NCBI GenBank assembly: GCA_021324795.1
Contig: JAJPIK010000102.1
Location: 82,953 to 146,952 of the forward strand
Direction: 5' to 3'
Length of the DNA: 64,000 nt
DNA from: Chloroflexota bacterium
GTDB taxonomy: Bacteria; Chloroflexota; UBA6077; FW602-bin22; CADDYW01
The translations under genes and the position numbers were made by a program. The notes under the pieces are model-generated. The model searched no databases and was not told where the DNA came from. It worked only from the letters and a program-made list of their open reading frames with translations. Each line of letters starts with the position of its first letter. The stretch's first letter is position 1. Below are positions 51,618 to 60,756 of this stretch, piece after piece.

Positions 51618-51649
51618 GGTTGGATGAACTGAGGTTGGGAGGATACGTC

Positions 51650-52030
51650 ATGAGTAGGTGCGTACTCATCGTCGACGACGAGGATGACATTCGCGAAGTC
51701 GCGCGAGTGAGTTTGGAAGTGGTAGGAGGGTGGAGGGTGCTCACTGCACGATCGGGAAGCGAAGCGCTCATGATTGCTCGAGTCGGACGCCCCGACGCGA
51801 TTCTCCTCGACGTGATGATGCCCGATCTGGACGGAATCGCGACCTTCCGTTTGCTCCGAGCCGACAGCGGCACCAGCAAGATTCCTGTTGTCCTGCTCAC
51901 CGCGAAGCTTCAGGTCTCCGACCGGCGTCGCTTTTCCGGGATTGGCGCGAGAGCAGTCATTGCCAAGCCATTCGATCCGATCGAGCTACCATCTCAGGTC
52001 AGGAGCGCATTAGGCTGGAATGAGTGGTGA
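51650..52030 (+). CDS. Stand-alone response regulator receiver (CheY-like)
   Basis: This 126-residue protein is a single receiver domain. The acidic pair is in LIVDDEDDIREVA, the phospho-acceptor Asp is in AILLDVMMPDLDGIATF (about 55), the Thr/Ser switch in VVLLTAK and the Lys in VIAKPFDPIEL. All conserved residues are present, so it should accept phosphate. GGGAGG precedes the ATG at 51650. It sits between the hybrid kinase (32 bases) and the Hpt/GGDEF protein (16 bases), the ideal position for an intermediate in a phosphorelay. Confidence 0.93.
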   Translation: MSRCVLIVDDEDDIREVARVSLEVVGGWRVLTARSGSEALMIARVGRPDAILLDVMMPDLDGIATFRLLRADSGTSKIPVVLLTAKLQVSDRRRFSGIGARAVIAKPFDPIELPSQVRSALGWNEW

Positions 52031-52046
52031 GTTGGGGGGTGGAAAA

Positions 52047-54095
52047 ATGAAAAGAGCGGCCACGCCTTTCGTCATCTGCGCGTTGGCAGATCCGGTCGTC
52101 AATTCCCTCGCGCGGCAGCTCAGTGGGGCAACTTTCGTCGCAGTACAGACGGTAGGCCAGGCTCTCGATCTTTTGCTCGATAGATCCTGCAACCTCCTGA
52201 TCATCGACCATTCACTCCTTGGTGACCAGGCGACCCACCTCATCAATGTGGCCCGAGTAGAGCTTGGGATGTCCGGAGTACCGATCATCTACGTAGTGCC
52301 CAAGGATCGCGACCCCGGTTTGCTGCGTGAGCTCGTTGATGAACTGGTGATTAGTCAGGTGCTTTTCCAGCCAGTCGACATCGCTGAGCTCATTTATCAA
52401 ATTAGCCGTACCCTGGGAATAGCCGGGCACGACCCAATCGCGAGGGACCAGACGGGCGAAGCGAGTCGCGCCGAAGTGCAAAGCGCCGTGGCAACGCTCT
52501 GGGAACGTTTTCGATCCACGAACTTAGAGCGGGTCGAGATACTGGAGCAGGCGACTCATGACATCCTGACCGGGACGCTGCCGATCGAAGCGCGGCGAGA
52601 GGCCGAGCGCGCCGCGCATAAGCTAGCTGGTGCCGTCGGCAGTTTCGGCTTCCCCACCGCTGCGTTGACCGCTCGGCAGATCGAAATGCTGTTGGCCGGT
52701 GATACCGCCCTTTCCCCGGACGAGGTCATGCGCCTGGCAGACCTGGTCATCCGCCTTCGGGTGGAGCTCGAGCGTCCGGCGCCGCCAGGATCGGTCGCAG
52801 TGGACCAGTCAGTGTCGGATACGGCGGGGGACTCACTCGGCCGTATCCTCTTAGTCACCGCCGATGCCGAGCTCGACGAGCAGGTCACGACCGAAGCGCA
52901 GCAGCGCTCCCTGGATGTCGATCATGCGACGACCATGGCGGAGGCGCGGGTGCGGATCGCCTGTCAACGTCCGGACGTCGTGCTCCTCGATCTAGCACCA
53001 TCCGAGGGCTCAGATGCCGGATTAGCCTTGCTCGCTGAGCTCAGCAACCAGGAGCCACCGCTTCCCGTCGTCGTGCTTACCCAGCGTAACTCGCTGATCG
53101 ACCGAGTCGAGGTGGCCATCCTTGGCGGGAGTGGCTTTCTGGAAAAACCACTGTTACCAACCCAGATTATTGATACGCTGTACGACGTTGTAGAGAGTAA
53201 TCGGGCGACCGAGAGTGTCATATTGGCAGTTGACGACGATCCGAGTATCCTCGCCTGGCTGCGGGCAACGCTCGAGCCCCACGGGCTGCGGATGGTCGGC
53301 CTCGACGACCCCTTGCGCTTCTGGAGTGAGATCGAGGAGACGGTGCCCGATCTGGTCATCCTCGACGTCGATATGCCCCACATCAGCGGGATCGAGCTGT
53401 GTAAGGTCCTGCGCAACGAGCAGCGCTGGCGCGCTCTGCCCGTGCTCGTCCTGACCGCCCTCACCGATCCGTCCACCGTGCACCGGGTCTTCGCAGCCGG
53501 TGCCGACGACTTCGTGAGCAAGCCAATCGTCGGACCAGAGCTCATTACCCGGATCGACAACCGTTTAGAACGGAACCGACTACACCAGCGTTTGGCCGAG
53601 ATCGACGTGCTGACCGGCGTAGCAAATCGGCGTAAGTCAAGTCAAGCGATCGAGCAGCTTTTGCGCTTTGCACGTCGGCGTGGCGATCCTCTGGCCCTGG
53701 CCATCCTTGACCTCGACCACTTCAAGCAGATCAACGATCAGTATGGCCACGTCGCGGGCGACACCACGCTGCGACGGCTTGGCGAGCTACTCGGGCACTC
53801 TTTTCGAAAAGAAGACGTCGTTGGACGCTGGGGCGGTGAGGAGTTCGTCGTCGCCCTCTATGGTGTCTCCCGGAGCGGCGCCGAACGCCGAATCATGGAC
53901 GTTCTCGACCATTTTCACCACCAGCGCTTCACCAGTCCCGCCGGCCGCGAATACCAGGCCAGTTTCAGCGCCGGCCTCGCCTTTTTCCCCGACGACGGGG
54001 GAGACATCGCCTCCCTCTATCGCGCCGCCGACCGGGCGCTCTATCAAGCGAAGGTAAACGGCCGGCACTCGGTCCGATCGTCGGGCCGGCGCTAG
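52047..54095 (+). CDS. REC-Hpt-REC-REC-GGDEF diguanylate cyclase
   Basis: This 682-residue protein combines five domains. REC1 (about 1-115) is degenerate: the acidic pair is missing and the Lys is Gln (LFQPVD), although an Asp remains. An Hpt domain (about 150-250) has the phospho-His in AHKLAGAVGSFGF. REC2 (about 265-380) has a weak acidic pocket but keeps the Asp and EKP Lys. REC3 (about 390-505) is complete (LAVDDDPSIL, VILDVDMPHISG, VSKPI). The GGDEF domain has GGEEF and an inhibitory RxxD (RKED) five residues before it, so it should make c-di-GMP under product control. The ATG at 52047 has a G-rich site upstream. Confidence 0.92.
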   Translation: MKRAATPFVICALADPVVNSLARQLSGATFVAVQTVGQALDLLLDRSCNLLIIDHSLLGDQATHLINVARVELGMSGVPIIYVVPKDRDPGLLRELVDELVISQVLFQPVDIAELIYQISRTLGIAGHDPIARDQTGEASRAEVQSAVATLWERFRSTNLERVEILEQATHDILTGTLPIEARREAERAAHKLAGAVGSFGFPTAALTARQIEMLLAGDTALSPDEVMRLADLVIRLRVELERPAPPGSVAVDQSVSDTAGDSLGRILLVTADAELDEQVTTEAQQRSLDVDHATTMAEARVRIACQRPDVVLLDLAPSEGSDAGLALLAELSNQEPPLPVVVLTQRNSLIDRVEVAILGGSGFLEKPLLPTQIIDTLYDVVESNRATESVILAVDDDPSILAWLRATLEPHGLRMVGLDDPLRFWSEIEETVPDLVILDVDMPHISGIELCKVLRNEQRWRALPVLVLTALTDPSTVHRVFAAGADDFVSKPIVGPELITRIDNRLERNRLHQRLAEIDVLTGVANRRKSSQAIEQLLRFARRRGDPLALAILDLDHFKQINDQYGHVAGDTTLRRLGELLGHSFRKEDVVGRWGGEEFVVALYGVSRSGAERRIMDVLDHFHHQRFTSPAGREYQASFSAGLAFFPDDGGDIASLYRAADRALYQAKVNGRHSVRSSGRR

Positions 54096-54252
54096 CTATC
54101 GATTGCCCGGCTGAGAGTAATCCGCGTCATTAGAAGTCCGAAATGGCAACCGAGGCACTGCGCGAGAGGGATTGTCCGTCGCGATTGACATCACTACAAT
54201 CGTGACTGGCATCATGGCGCGCATCGGTCCGACACGCTGATGCGCTACTCCA

Positions 54253-54290
54253 GAAGGCCGTCCATGGGCATCGACGGCCTTCGCTTTTCT
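54253..54290 (+). terminator. Rho-independent terminator of the phosphorelay operon
   Basis: GAAGGCCGTC (54253-54262) pairs with GACGGCCTTC (54273-54282) around a 10-base loop, followed by GCTTTTCTTCTCTTT. It lies 158 bases after the GGDEF gene stop, with no gene between. Confidence 0.75.
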
Positions 54291-54349
54291 TCTCTTTGGA
54301 CGAACAAACCCAGCACCTCTTACCAGGTGGAATACCCGGACTTAGTGGA

Positions 54350-55132
54350 TCACACTCCGCCGAGGATCTCCCGCATTTTACCGCCCTGCTCCGCGTAATA
54401 GCGCGCCAGAATGCCAGTATCGGGGGCCATGCAGAAGTGCCTAACGCCTAACTTCAGGTAGTATTCGGCCTCGCTCGCGTCATTCAGCTCGGCACGCGGC
54501 TGAACGCCCATCTTGAGTGCCGTCTTGATCGTGTATTCCCGGGCCTCGACGATCTGCGGGCTGTTGCGCTGCCCCGCCTGACCGATGCTCATCGAGTAGT
54601 CAGACGGTCCAAATTGCACCATGTCGATACCGGGCACGGCGAGAATCGCCTCGAGATTCTCGACCGCTTCTTTCTTCTCAATCATCAGAACGATCACCGC
54701 GTCTTGGTAAGCCTGGACGAGGGCCGGCAGACCGGCGGAAGCTGCCCGACCACCGGCATTCCCATGCCGGCCGCCGCCGTCCGGCGTCTCGGGACGGACG
54801 ATCCGCACGCACTCGCGGGCTTCCTCGACGGTCCGGACGTCGGTGAAGAGGAGGTTCTGAATACCAGCCGCCATCGCTCGAACCGCGAGATGGTGCTGCG
54901 CCGACTGTTCCATCTTGATCATGCCGGTGAAGTTGGGAAACAGCTCGATGGCACGCCCGAGGTTATCAAGCGCGTAGAGGTCGTATGGGGCGTACTCGGC
55001 CAAAAACTCGACGTAGTCGAACTTCTGGCTGCGGCCGACAAGTTCAGTGATGGTCGGCCAGGTGCTCTGAAGCCGAGTCCCCAGACTCGGCTTGCCCTCG
55101 TTCAACAGTTGCCGTAGTCGGTTTTCGCGCAT
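54350..55132 (-). CDS. HpcH/HpaI family aldolase-like protein
   Basis: This 260-residue protein belongs to the class II HpcH/HpaI aldolases that cleave 2-keto-3-deoxy acids. Metal-site motifs are VIVLMIEKKEAVENL (Glu) and DMVQFGPSDYSMSIG (Asp), and the start (LNEGKPSLGTRLQSTWPTITELVG) is typical. The conserved His loop, usually DxEHxP, reads FLAEYAPYD, with Tyr in place of His. The glycine loop after RPETPDGGG also differs from the usual RYPP form. It may have altered chemistry or a different base. AAAGGA precedes the ATG at 55132. It is convergent with the GGDEF operon and divergent from the next kinase. Confidence 0.87.
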   Translation of the reverse strand: MRENRLRQLLNEGKPSLGTRLQSTWPTITELVGRSQKFDYVEFLAEYAPYDLYALDNLGRAIELFPNFTGMIKMEQSAQHHLAVRAMAAGIQNLLFTDVRTVEEARECVRIVRPETPDGGGRHGNAGGRAASAGLPALVQAYQDAVIVLMIEKKEAVENLEAILAVPGIDMVQFGPSDYSMSIGQAGQRNSPQIVEAREYTIKTALKMGVQPRAELNDASEAEYYLKLGVRHFCMAPDTGILARYYAEQGGKMREILGGV

Positions 55133-55256
55133 AGTATCATTCCTTTCAGGGCCAGAGGTATCTGTTGATAACGCGGTATGGCCCACCGTCCGCACCGTTG
55201 CAGTATATCAAATGCCGTCCGTAGGAAATAGAGGGATGGAAGCCGCGGACAGGGTC

Positions 55257-55286
55257 TTGCCGAAGGGCACTACGCACGGATAATGA
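55257..55286 (+). promoter_or_regulatory. Possible promoter of the PAS-GAF histidine kinase gene
   Basis: TTGCCG (55257-55262) is followed by GATAAT (55279-55284) at 16 bases, or TAATGA (55281-55286) at 18 bases, roughly 95 bases before the ATG at 55381. The boxes are weak and the call is tentative. Confidence 0.3.
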
Positions 55287-55380
55287 TATGGCAACTGATA
55301 TGGTAGACTGATGGCGGATGGGGGGAATGGAAGAGGCGACGGATCCTAGCTAGAGACTGGGTGCAAGCGAGAGTTTGTCC

Positions 55381-58185
55381 ATGAGGGAGCCCCTCGAGGC
55401 GGCGCGCCTCGATGCCGAACGGGCGCGGTCGGAGCTTGCCGACGAGCGGCGTCGTATCCGCGATTTTTTGCTCAATGCCCCGGCGGTTATCGCGATCACC
55501 CGAGGGCCGCGTCACGTTATTGAGCTGGCCAACGACCGTTTCCTCGCTCTCTTTGGGCAAACTGATCCGGCTCAGGTGATTGGCCGTCCGGCCGCGGAAG
55601 CATTCCCCAAGCTTGGCCCGGTTGGCTACCTAGACCTCGCCGATCAGGTCTATGCCACGGGCGAGCCTTTTGTCATCAATGCCATGCCGGGCCGCATCGA
55701 TCGTGACGGCGACGGTGTCGCGGATGCACACTGGAGCAGCGTCGTTATCTTCCCAATGCGCGACGCGGAAGGCAACGTCGATGGCTTGATGCTCCATGCG
55801 ACCGATGTCACCGACCACGTGCTAGCACGGCAGCGAGCGGAAGAGGCAACCGAGCGCATCCGTCGGCTCCAGGCAATAACCGCTTACTTTGCACAGGTCC
55901 GGACCACGCAAGACCTGGCTAATTCTGTCGTCGAGCAGGTGATCAAGGCTGTCGGTGCGCAGTTTGGTGCGCTAGGAAAGCTCGTCGACCAGGGGACCAG
56001 CATAGACACCATGGAAATGATTGGCGTCGGAGGGTATCTGCGCGATCCGAGAGTGGTAGCGGAGCTCCGTCGCTGGCAGCGCTTCTCGATCGCTCGGACT
56101 GGGACGTTCGAGGACATTATCCACTCGGCACAGCCTATCTTCTTCCGTTCGCGCGCGGAGCGGCTGGCCCGCTATCCCCAGCTTGATCGGACCCAACAAA
56201 TTCTCGGTCTGGATGCCTCGGCTGCGCTGCCGCTCGTCAGCGCGGGACGGGTCATCGGCATTCTCTGGCTCGGCTTCGCCGGCACGCACGATTTCGATCA
56301 AGACGAACGGGAATTCTTACTAGCCCTTGCTCGACAGTGTGCGCAGGCTCTGGAGCGGGCAAACCTGTTTGCCCGCCTTGAACGTGAAGAGGTGCACCAG
56401 CGGCTCTTGGCTCAGGCATCCCGGATGTTCGCCGAGGCGCAGCTTGATCAACCCCTCATCTTAGACGAGCTTTGCCGCTGTGTCGTCGATGGTATTGGCG
56501 ACGTGGCCGCGGTGCAGATCCTTGCCGAGGATGGCCGGAGCCTGCGAGTAGCAGCGATCTACGATCCGGACAGCCAGCGTCAAGAATATGCCCGAGCGGT
56601 CTTGTCCGCTCAGCCGTTAGAGATCGGCGAAGGTTTGTCCGGACAGGTGCTTCAAACGGGCGAGCCGATTCTCATCCCTCGGGTCGATTCGGAGGCCTAC
56701 CGGCGACGGGGGGAGTCATCCCACCAGCCCTATCTGGACGATCGATTCGCGCAAAGCATTATCGTCGTGCCACTGCGTGCACACGGTCGAGTGCTGGGAA
56801 CCCTCATCGCGGTCCGCACGCGCCCGGACCATCCTTACGTCGAGCGCGATCAGCAGCTCCTCCAAGAGCTAGCCGATCGGGCCGCGTTGGCAATCGAGAA
56901 CGTTCACTTGTATGCCGAGGAGCAGATTGCACATCGCCTGGCCGAGCGTGCGGCTGATCGTATTGCTCGTCTTCAAGCAGTGACCGCGGCGCTCTCTCGC
57001 GCCCAGACGCCAGTCCAGGTTGCCGAGGCGGTAATCGTCGAGGCAATCGCGGCACTCGAGGCGCAGGCCGGAGCGGTCCTCGAGCTTAGTGGCGATGGCA
57101 CCCAGTTTCACATTCTCACCCAAACCGGATACGCCACGGATACATCCGAAGCGGCCGCAGTCCTTCAGGAATGGCCACGAGTCCCGCTTCGTGAGGCGAC
57201 ACCGGCTGGGGACGCGGTGCGCTCCGGTGATGTCGTTATCCTGGAATCAGCAGTTGACCGCGCTGCTCGCTATCCCTACCTTCGCTCAGTCACCGAGGTG
57301 ATGGGTGGCGGCGCAAGCGTTGCCATTCCGTTGCTGCTCAATGGCAAACCGATTGGTGTGATGCATCTTTTGTTTGCTACCGCGCGAAGGTTCGACGCTG
57401 ACGATCGGGCGCTCCTTTTGACGATCGGACGTCAGTGTGCCCAGGCGCTCGAGCGCGCTCGCCTTTATCAGCAAGCGCAGGATGCGTTACGGGTGCGCGA
57501 CGAATTTCTCTCAATTGCTGCTCACGAGCTAAAGACACCGGTCGCCGCCCTGCGCCTGCTGGCGCAAGCTTCTTTGCGACGTCTCGAGCGATTCAGTTCT
57601 TTGGAGCCTGACCGCCTCACCCGCATATTCCGCGATATCGACCAGCAATCGCATCGGTTGGCGCGCTTGGTCAATCAACTCCTGGACATTTCGCGTCTTG
57701 AGCTGGGGCGAGTCCAGATACAGTGCTACCCGACCGAGCTGAAGGGGCTGATCGAAGGGATCATTGATTCTCTACGTTCCCGCGAGGGAGGGGAACGAAT
57801 CGTCATGACGAGAGGCGAGACTCTCATCGTCAACCTCGACCCACTGCGAATCGAGCAAGTGATCACTAACCTCCTCGACAATTCCTTGAAATATAGCCGC
57901 GCTAGCGGGCTAATCGAAGTGAATGTCGCTCGCGAGGGGCAAGAGGCGATCGTTTCGGTCACTGATCACGGGCCGGGCATTCCGCCGGAGCGACGCGACC
58001 GCATTTTCGAGCGTTTCTACCAAGCTCATCAGGATAGTAACCTCTCCGGTTTGGGGCTCGGGCTCTACATCAGTCGTCAGCTCGTCGAATTGCACCGAGG
58101 CTCGTTGGAAGCGGAGTTTCCGCCGGAAGGCGGAACCCGTTTCATCGTTCGCCTACCGATCGTGCCGATTCAGGCGGCGACCTAG
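55381..58185 (+). CDS. Sensor histidine kinase with PAS and three GAF domains
   Basis: This cytoplasmic kinase has about 934 residues. A PAS domain (about 20-150) contains DFLLNAPAVIAI. Three GAF domains follow at about 160-330, 345-500 and 520-690, each ending with the helix pattern QCAQALERA or ALAIENV. HisKA has the phospho-His in SIAAHELKTPVAALRLL, and the ATPase domain has DNSLKYS, DHGPGIP and GLGLGLYIS. GAF domains may bind small ligands or bilins, but none contains an obvious chromophore Cys motif. No response regulator gene is adjacent, so its partner is probably the neighbouring relay or is encoded elsewhere. A TTG at 55375 is an alternative start. Confidence 0.93.
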   Translation: MREPLEAARLDAERARSELADERRRIRDFLLNAPAVIAITRGPRHVIELANDRFLALFGQTDPAQVIGRPAAEAFPKLGPVGYLDLADQVYATGEPFVINAMPGRIDRDGDGVADAHWSSVVIFPMRDAEGNVDGLMLHATDVTDHVLARQRAEEATERIRRLQAITAYFAQVRTTQDLANSVVEQVIKAVGAQFGALGKLVDQGTSIDTMEMIGVGGYLRDPRVVAELRRWQRFSIARTGTFEDIIHSAQPIFFRSRAERLARYPQLDRTQQILGLDASAALPLVSAGRVIGILWLGFAGTHDFDQDEREFLLALARQCAQALERANLFARLEREEVHQRLLAQASRMFAEAQLDQPLILDELCRCVVDGIGDVAAVQILAEDGRSLRVAAIYDPDSQRQEYARAVLSAQPLEIGEGLSGQVLQTGEPILIPRVDSEAYRRRGESSHQPYLDDRFAQSIIVVPLRAHGRVLGTLIAVRTRPDHPYVERDQQLLQELADRAALAIENVHLYAEEQIAHRLAERAADRIARLQAVTAALSRAQTPVQVAEAVIVEAIAALEAQAGAVLELSGDGTQFHILTQTGYATDTSEAAAVLQEWPRVPLREATPAGDAVRSGDVVILESAVDRAARYPYLRSVTEVMGGGASVAIPLLLNGKPIGVMHLLFATARRFDADDRALLLTIGRQCAQALERARLYQQAQDALRVRDEFLSIAAHELKTPVAALRLLAQASLRRLERFSSLEPDRLTRIFRDIDQQSHRLARLVNQLLDISRLELGRVQIQCYPTELKGLIEGIIDSLRSREGGERIVMTRGETLIVNLDPLRIEQVITNLLDNSLKYSRASGLIEVNVAREGQEAIVSVTDHGPGIPPERRDRIFERFYQAHQDSNLSGLGLGLYISRQLVELHRGSLEAEFPPEGGTRFIVRLPIVPIQAAT

Positions 58186-58200
58186 AGCGTCTCACCCCTT

Positions 58201-59028
58201 TTACTCGAGATGGGCCACGTACCGCTCGGCCGACCGCGCGACCACGGCATTCCCATCGGCGGTCACGACCTTATTCATCCAGCTTCCGTAGATCCGGTCG
58301 AACCGATAGCGCGCTAAAGTTCTTGCGATCCGTTGGACCTCGGCAGCCGAGAGCGGAATCATGTTCGGGTAGCTATAGAGAAAGCTGACCCAGCGGGTGT
58401 CCCCGGCGACTTGCGGCTCGTCGCCTGAGAAGAGCACGCCGCGTCCACCTGCTCCCGCCGGCCAGAGGAGCGCGGTCGCGCCCGGAAAGTGTCCGCCAAC
58501 CCGAATCAGGGTGAGGTTAGAACCCGGCAGTGGCTGGGTGGTCTCGCCCTCCCAGAAGTGAATTGCCGGATCCGGGTACATCACCCATTCCCGGTCGGCG
58601 GCGTGCAGCCAGATCGGTACGTTGTCGAAAGCGTGGCTCCATTCGACCATCGCACTGTAAAAGTGGGGATGGGAGATAGCGATGGCGGCGACGCCGCCGC
58701 GCTCGCGGATCGCCGCCACGGTCGCCGCATCGCAGAGGCTAATCGATTCCCAGAGCAGGTTGCCAGCCGGAGTTTGGATGAGATGCGCCTGCTGGCCGAT
58801 CGCGAACGAGGGATGGGTGTTCACCGTGGTCAACCCCGGCTCGAGTTCGATCACGACGTTCCTTCGCCCACCGGCGAGCAGTTCCTCGGTGGTCGTCCAT
58901 TTCTGGCCGTCGTGTCCGACATACTGCCGCTCGTCTTCACAGATTGGACAATGCTCCGGCGGCGCATCCGGTTTCTCAGCGACCGGCGCGAACTGAACCC
59001 CACAGGTTTGGCAGATAAACGCGGTCAT
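58201..59028 (-). CDS. MBL-fold protein with N-terminal rubredoxin-like zinc site
   Basis: This 275-residue protein starts with a zinc knuckle pair (FICQTCGVQFAP and EHCPICEDERQYVG). A metallo-beta-lactamase fold follows. The main metal motif, normally HxHxDH, reads SHPHFYSAM here, with the Asp and the third His absent. GGHFPGATALLW gives a later His and FSGDEPQV the bridging Asp, while the final His loop reads YGSWMNK. Such partial sites occur in a subgroup of bacterial MBL proteins; whether it is a hydrolase is unsure. GGAGGTG precedes the ATG at 59028. Confidence 0.82.
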   Translation of the reverse strand: MTAFICQTCGVQFAPVAEKPDAPPEHCPICEDERQYVGHDGQKWTTTEELLAGGRRNVVIELEPGLTTVNTHPSFAIGQQAHLIQTPAGNLLWESISLCDAATVAAIRERGGVAAIAISHPHFYSAMVEWSHAFDNVPIWLHAADREWVMYPDPAIHFWEGETTQPLPGSNLTLIRVGGHFPGATALLWPAGAGGRGVLFSGDEPQVAGDTRWVSFLYSYPNMIPLSAAEVQRIARTLARYRFDRIYGSWMNKVVTADGNAVVARSAERYVAHLE

Positions 59029-59336
59029 GAGCGCACCTCCTGGAGAACAGAGGAAAGCATTTTTGCCCCGCTGGAGACGACAAGTCACTCGTCGCGAATC
59101 TACGCCAGGAATTAGCTGTCGTCAAGTCCACGGTTGGGGAAAAACTCCACGACGCGGCATCGGCGCGGTCAATTGCCCAGTTTTCGCTTCGAGATGCGAG
59201 TCGCCAGCGAGAGATCGAACCAGAACACCGCGAGGTCACTCTGCCTGCCATCAACCAGTAGACCGGAAGGAGCGAGCCCAAGTAGCCCTTGCGCCATGCT
59301 CTCTGTATCTCTACGACTCGGTCTCTCTCGTCCCAC
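59029..59336. other. Intergenic stretch with an unexplained plus-strand open frame
   Basis: The 308 bases between two minus-strand genes contain a plus-strand frame (about 59032-59259) that reads like protein (SLVANLRQELAVVKSTVGEK, then ending VTLPAINQ and a TAG). It has no ATG, GTG or TTG start and no ribosome site. It may be a remnant or chance. I see no promoter that I can place with confidence. Confidence 0.35.
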
Positions 59337-60611
59337 TCAGCTCACCACGGCTTCAATCTCCGTCGCCGCCTCGCGCAAGGTACGCAGACGGCGGAGTTCG
59401 GGCCAGATGACGGCTGTCGCGAGCACAACTAGAATGGTGCCAATCCCTCCGCCGACGACCGAGGGGATGGGGCCGAAGAGCTGGGCGGTCAGCCCTGATT
59501 CGAAGCCGCCAAGCTGATTTGACGTGCTTACGAACAAGCCATTGATCGCCTGAACTCGCCCGCGCATCTCATTAGGAACACGGGTGAGAGTGAGAGTGCT
59601 CCGAATCACCATGCTGATGTTATCCAGCCCCCCCAGGGTAAAGAGCATCAGCAACGACAGCCAGAACGAACGCGAGAGCCCAAAGAAGATCGTCGCGACC
59701 CCAAAGCCGGCGACTGCGAAGAGCAGAGTTGGACCGGCACGCTGGAGCGGTGGTCGGTGGGCGAGGTAGATCGCCATCAGCACCGCACCCACCGACGGTG
59801 CCGCGCGCAGCCAGCCGAAGCCAGTCGCGCCGACGTGGAGAATGTCGGTCGCGAAGATCGGCAAAAGGGTCGTTGCCCCGCCCAGTAAGACGGCGAATAG
59901 GTCCATCGTAATCGCGGCAAGAATGATCGGGCTCCGCCGAAGGAATCCGATCCCTTCGCCTAGCGTGCGTAGCGTGGTTGGTTCACGTCTCCGGAGAGAT
60001 CTCCCAGCCGACGCCAGTCCTCCCTTGACAAAGAGGAGCATCACTACAAAGCTCGATGCCGCGACTGCGTTGAGGACGTAGACGAGGGCCGTCTGGCCGA
60101 AAATGCTGATGATCAGGCCCCCCAGCGCTGGCCCAACCACCGCCGCCAACTGCCAGGAGCTCGTACTCCAGGTCGCCGAGTTTTCAAAAGCTTCCACCGG
60201 TACGACCTCGACCGGTAGAGTCTTGCTGGCCGGATTGTTGAACGCCGAGGCGATGCCATTGACGAGCAGGCAGCCGTAGATCGAAATCAGCGGTCCGTGC
60301 GAATAGGAAAGCGCAGCCAGGACGAGTGAGCTAGCCGCGAGCACAAGCTGGGCGCAGATCACGATCTTCTTCCGGTCGTACTGATCGGCAATGTGGCCGG
60401 TCACCAAGGCAAGCAAGAGTACTGGAATCACCTGCACCAGGCCAACGTAGCCGAGGGCTAGAGCGGAATTTGTCCGGGTGTACAGCTCCCAGCCGATTGC
60501 CAGGCCCAGCATCTGGTTACCCAGCGAAGCGATCAAATTTCCGGAGAGAAGGAGGCGAAAATCCCGATAGCGCAAAGCCTGGTATGGGTCGTGGGGGTGG
60601 TGACTGCTCAT
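59337..60611 (-). CDS. MFS transporter, EntS/MFS_3-like exporter
   Basis: This 424-residue carrier has 12 predicted helices and the MFS_3 (enterobactin exporter-like) signature. The start is YRDFRLLLSGNLIASLGNQM, followed by GHIADQYDRKKIVICAQL as the A-motif between helices 2 and 3. INGIASAFNNPASKTLPVEVVP is another family marker. These proteins usually export siderophores or drugs, but the substrate here is unknown. The ATG at 60611 follows an alternative GTG at 60614. HU is divergent upstream. Confidence 0.87.
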   Translation of the reverse strand: MSSHHPHDPYQALRYRDFRLLLSGNLIASLGNQMLGLAIGWELYTRTNSALALGYVGLVQVIPVLLLALVTGHIADQYDRKKIVICAQLVLAASSLVLAALSYSHGPLISIYGCLLVNGIASAFNNPASKTLPVEVVPVEAFENSATWSTSSWQLAAVVGPALGGLIISIFGQTALVYVLNAVAASSFVVMLLFVKGGLASAGRSLRRREPTTLRTLGEGIGFLRRSPIILAAITMDLFAVLLGGATTLLPIFATDILHVGATGFGWLRAAPSVGAVLMAIYLAHRPPLQRAGPTLLFAVAGFGVATIFFGLSRSFWLSLLMLFTLGGLDNISMVIRSTLTLTRVPNEMRGRVQAINGLFVSTSNQLGGFESGLTAQLFGPIPSVVGGGIGTILVVLATAVIWPELRRLRTLREAATEIEAVVS

Positions 60612-60756
60612 CACTGCTAGGATACTTCCGATCCATTAGTCTGTCAAACAAAGTTGGGGGTATCTTTAGCCTTTCTCATACTTGGCATAGCCATCGGTCG
60701 CGTGCTAAGCTTGGGCGCTAGGAAGACCCTCAATACCTGGCGAAAGGAATTGGAGA

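Noticed and set aside
59032..59259. Plus-strand protein-like frame between the MBL and MFS genes
   Set aside because: No start codon or ribosome site and no family recognised; kept only as a note on the gap.
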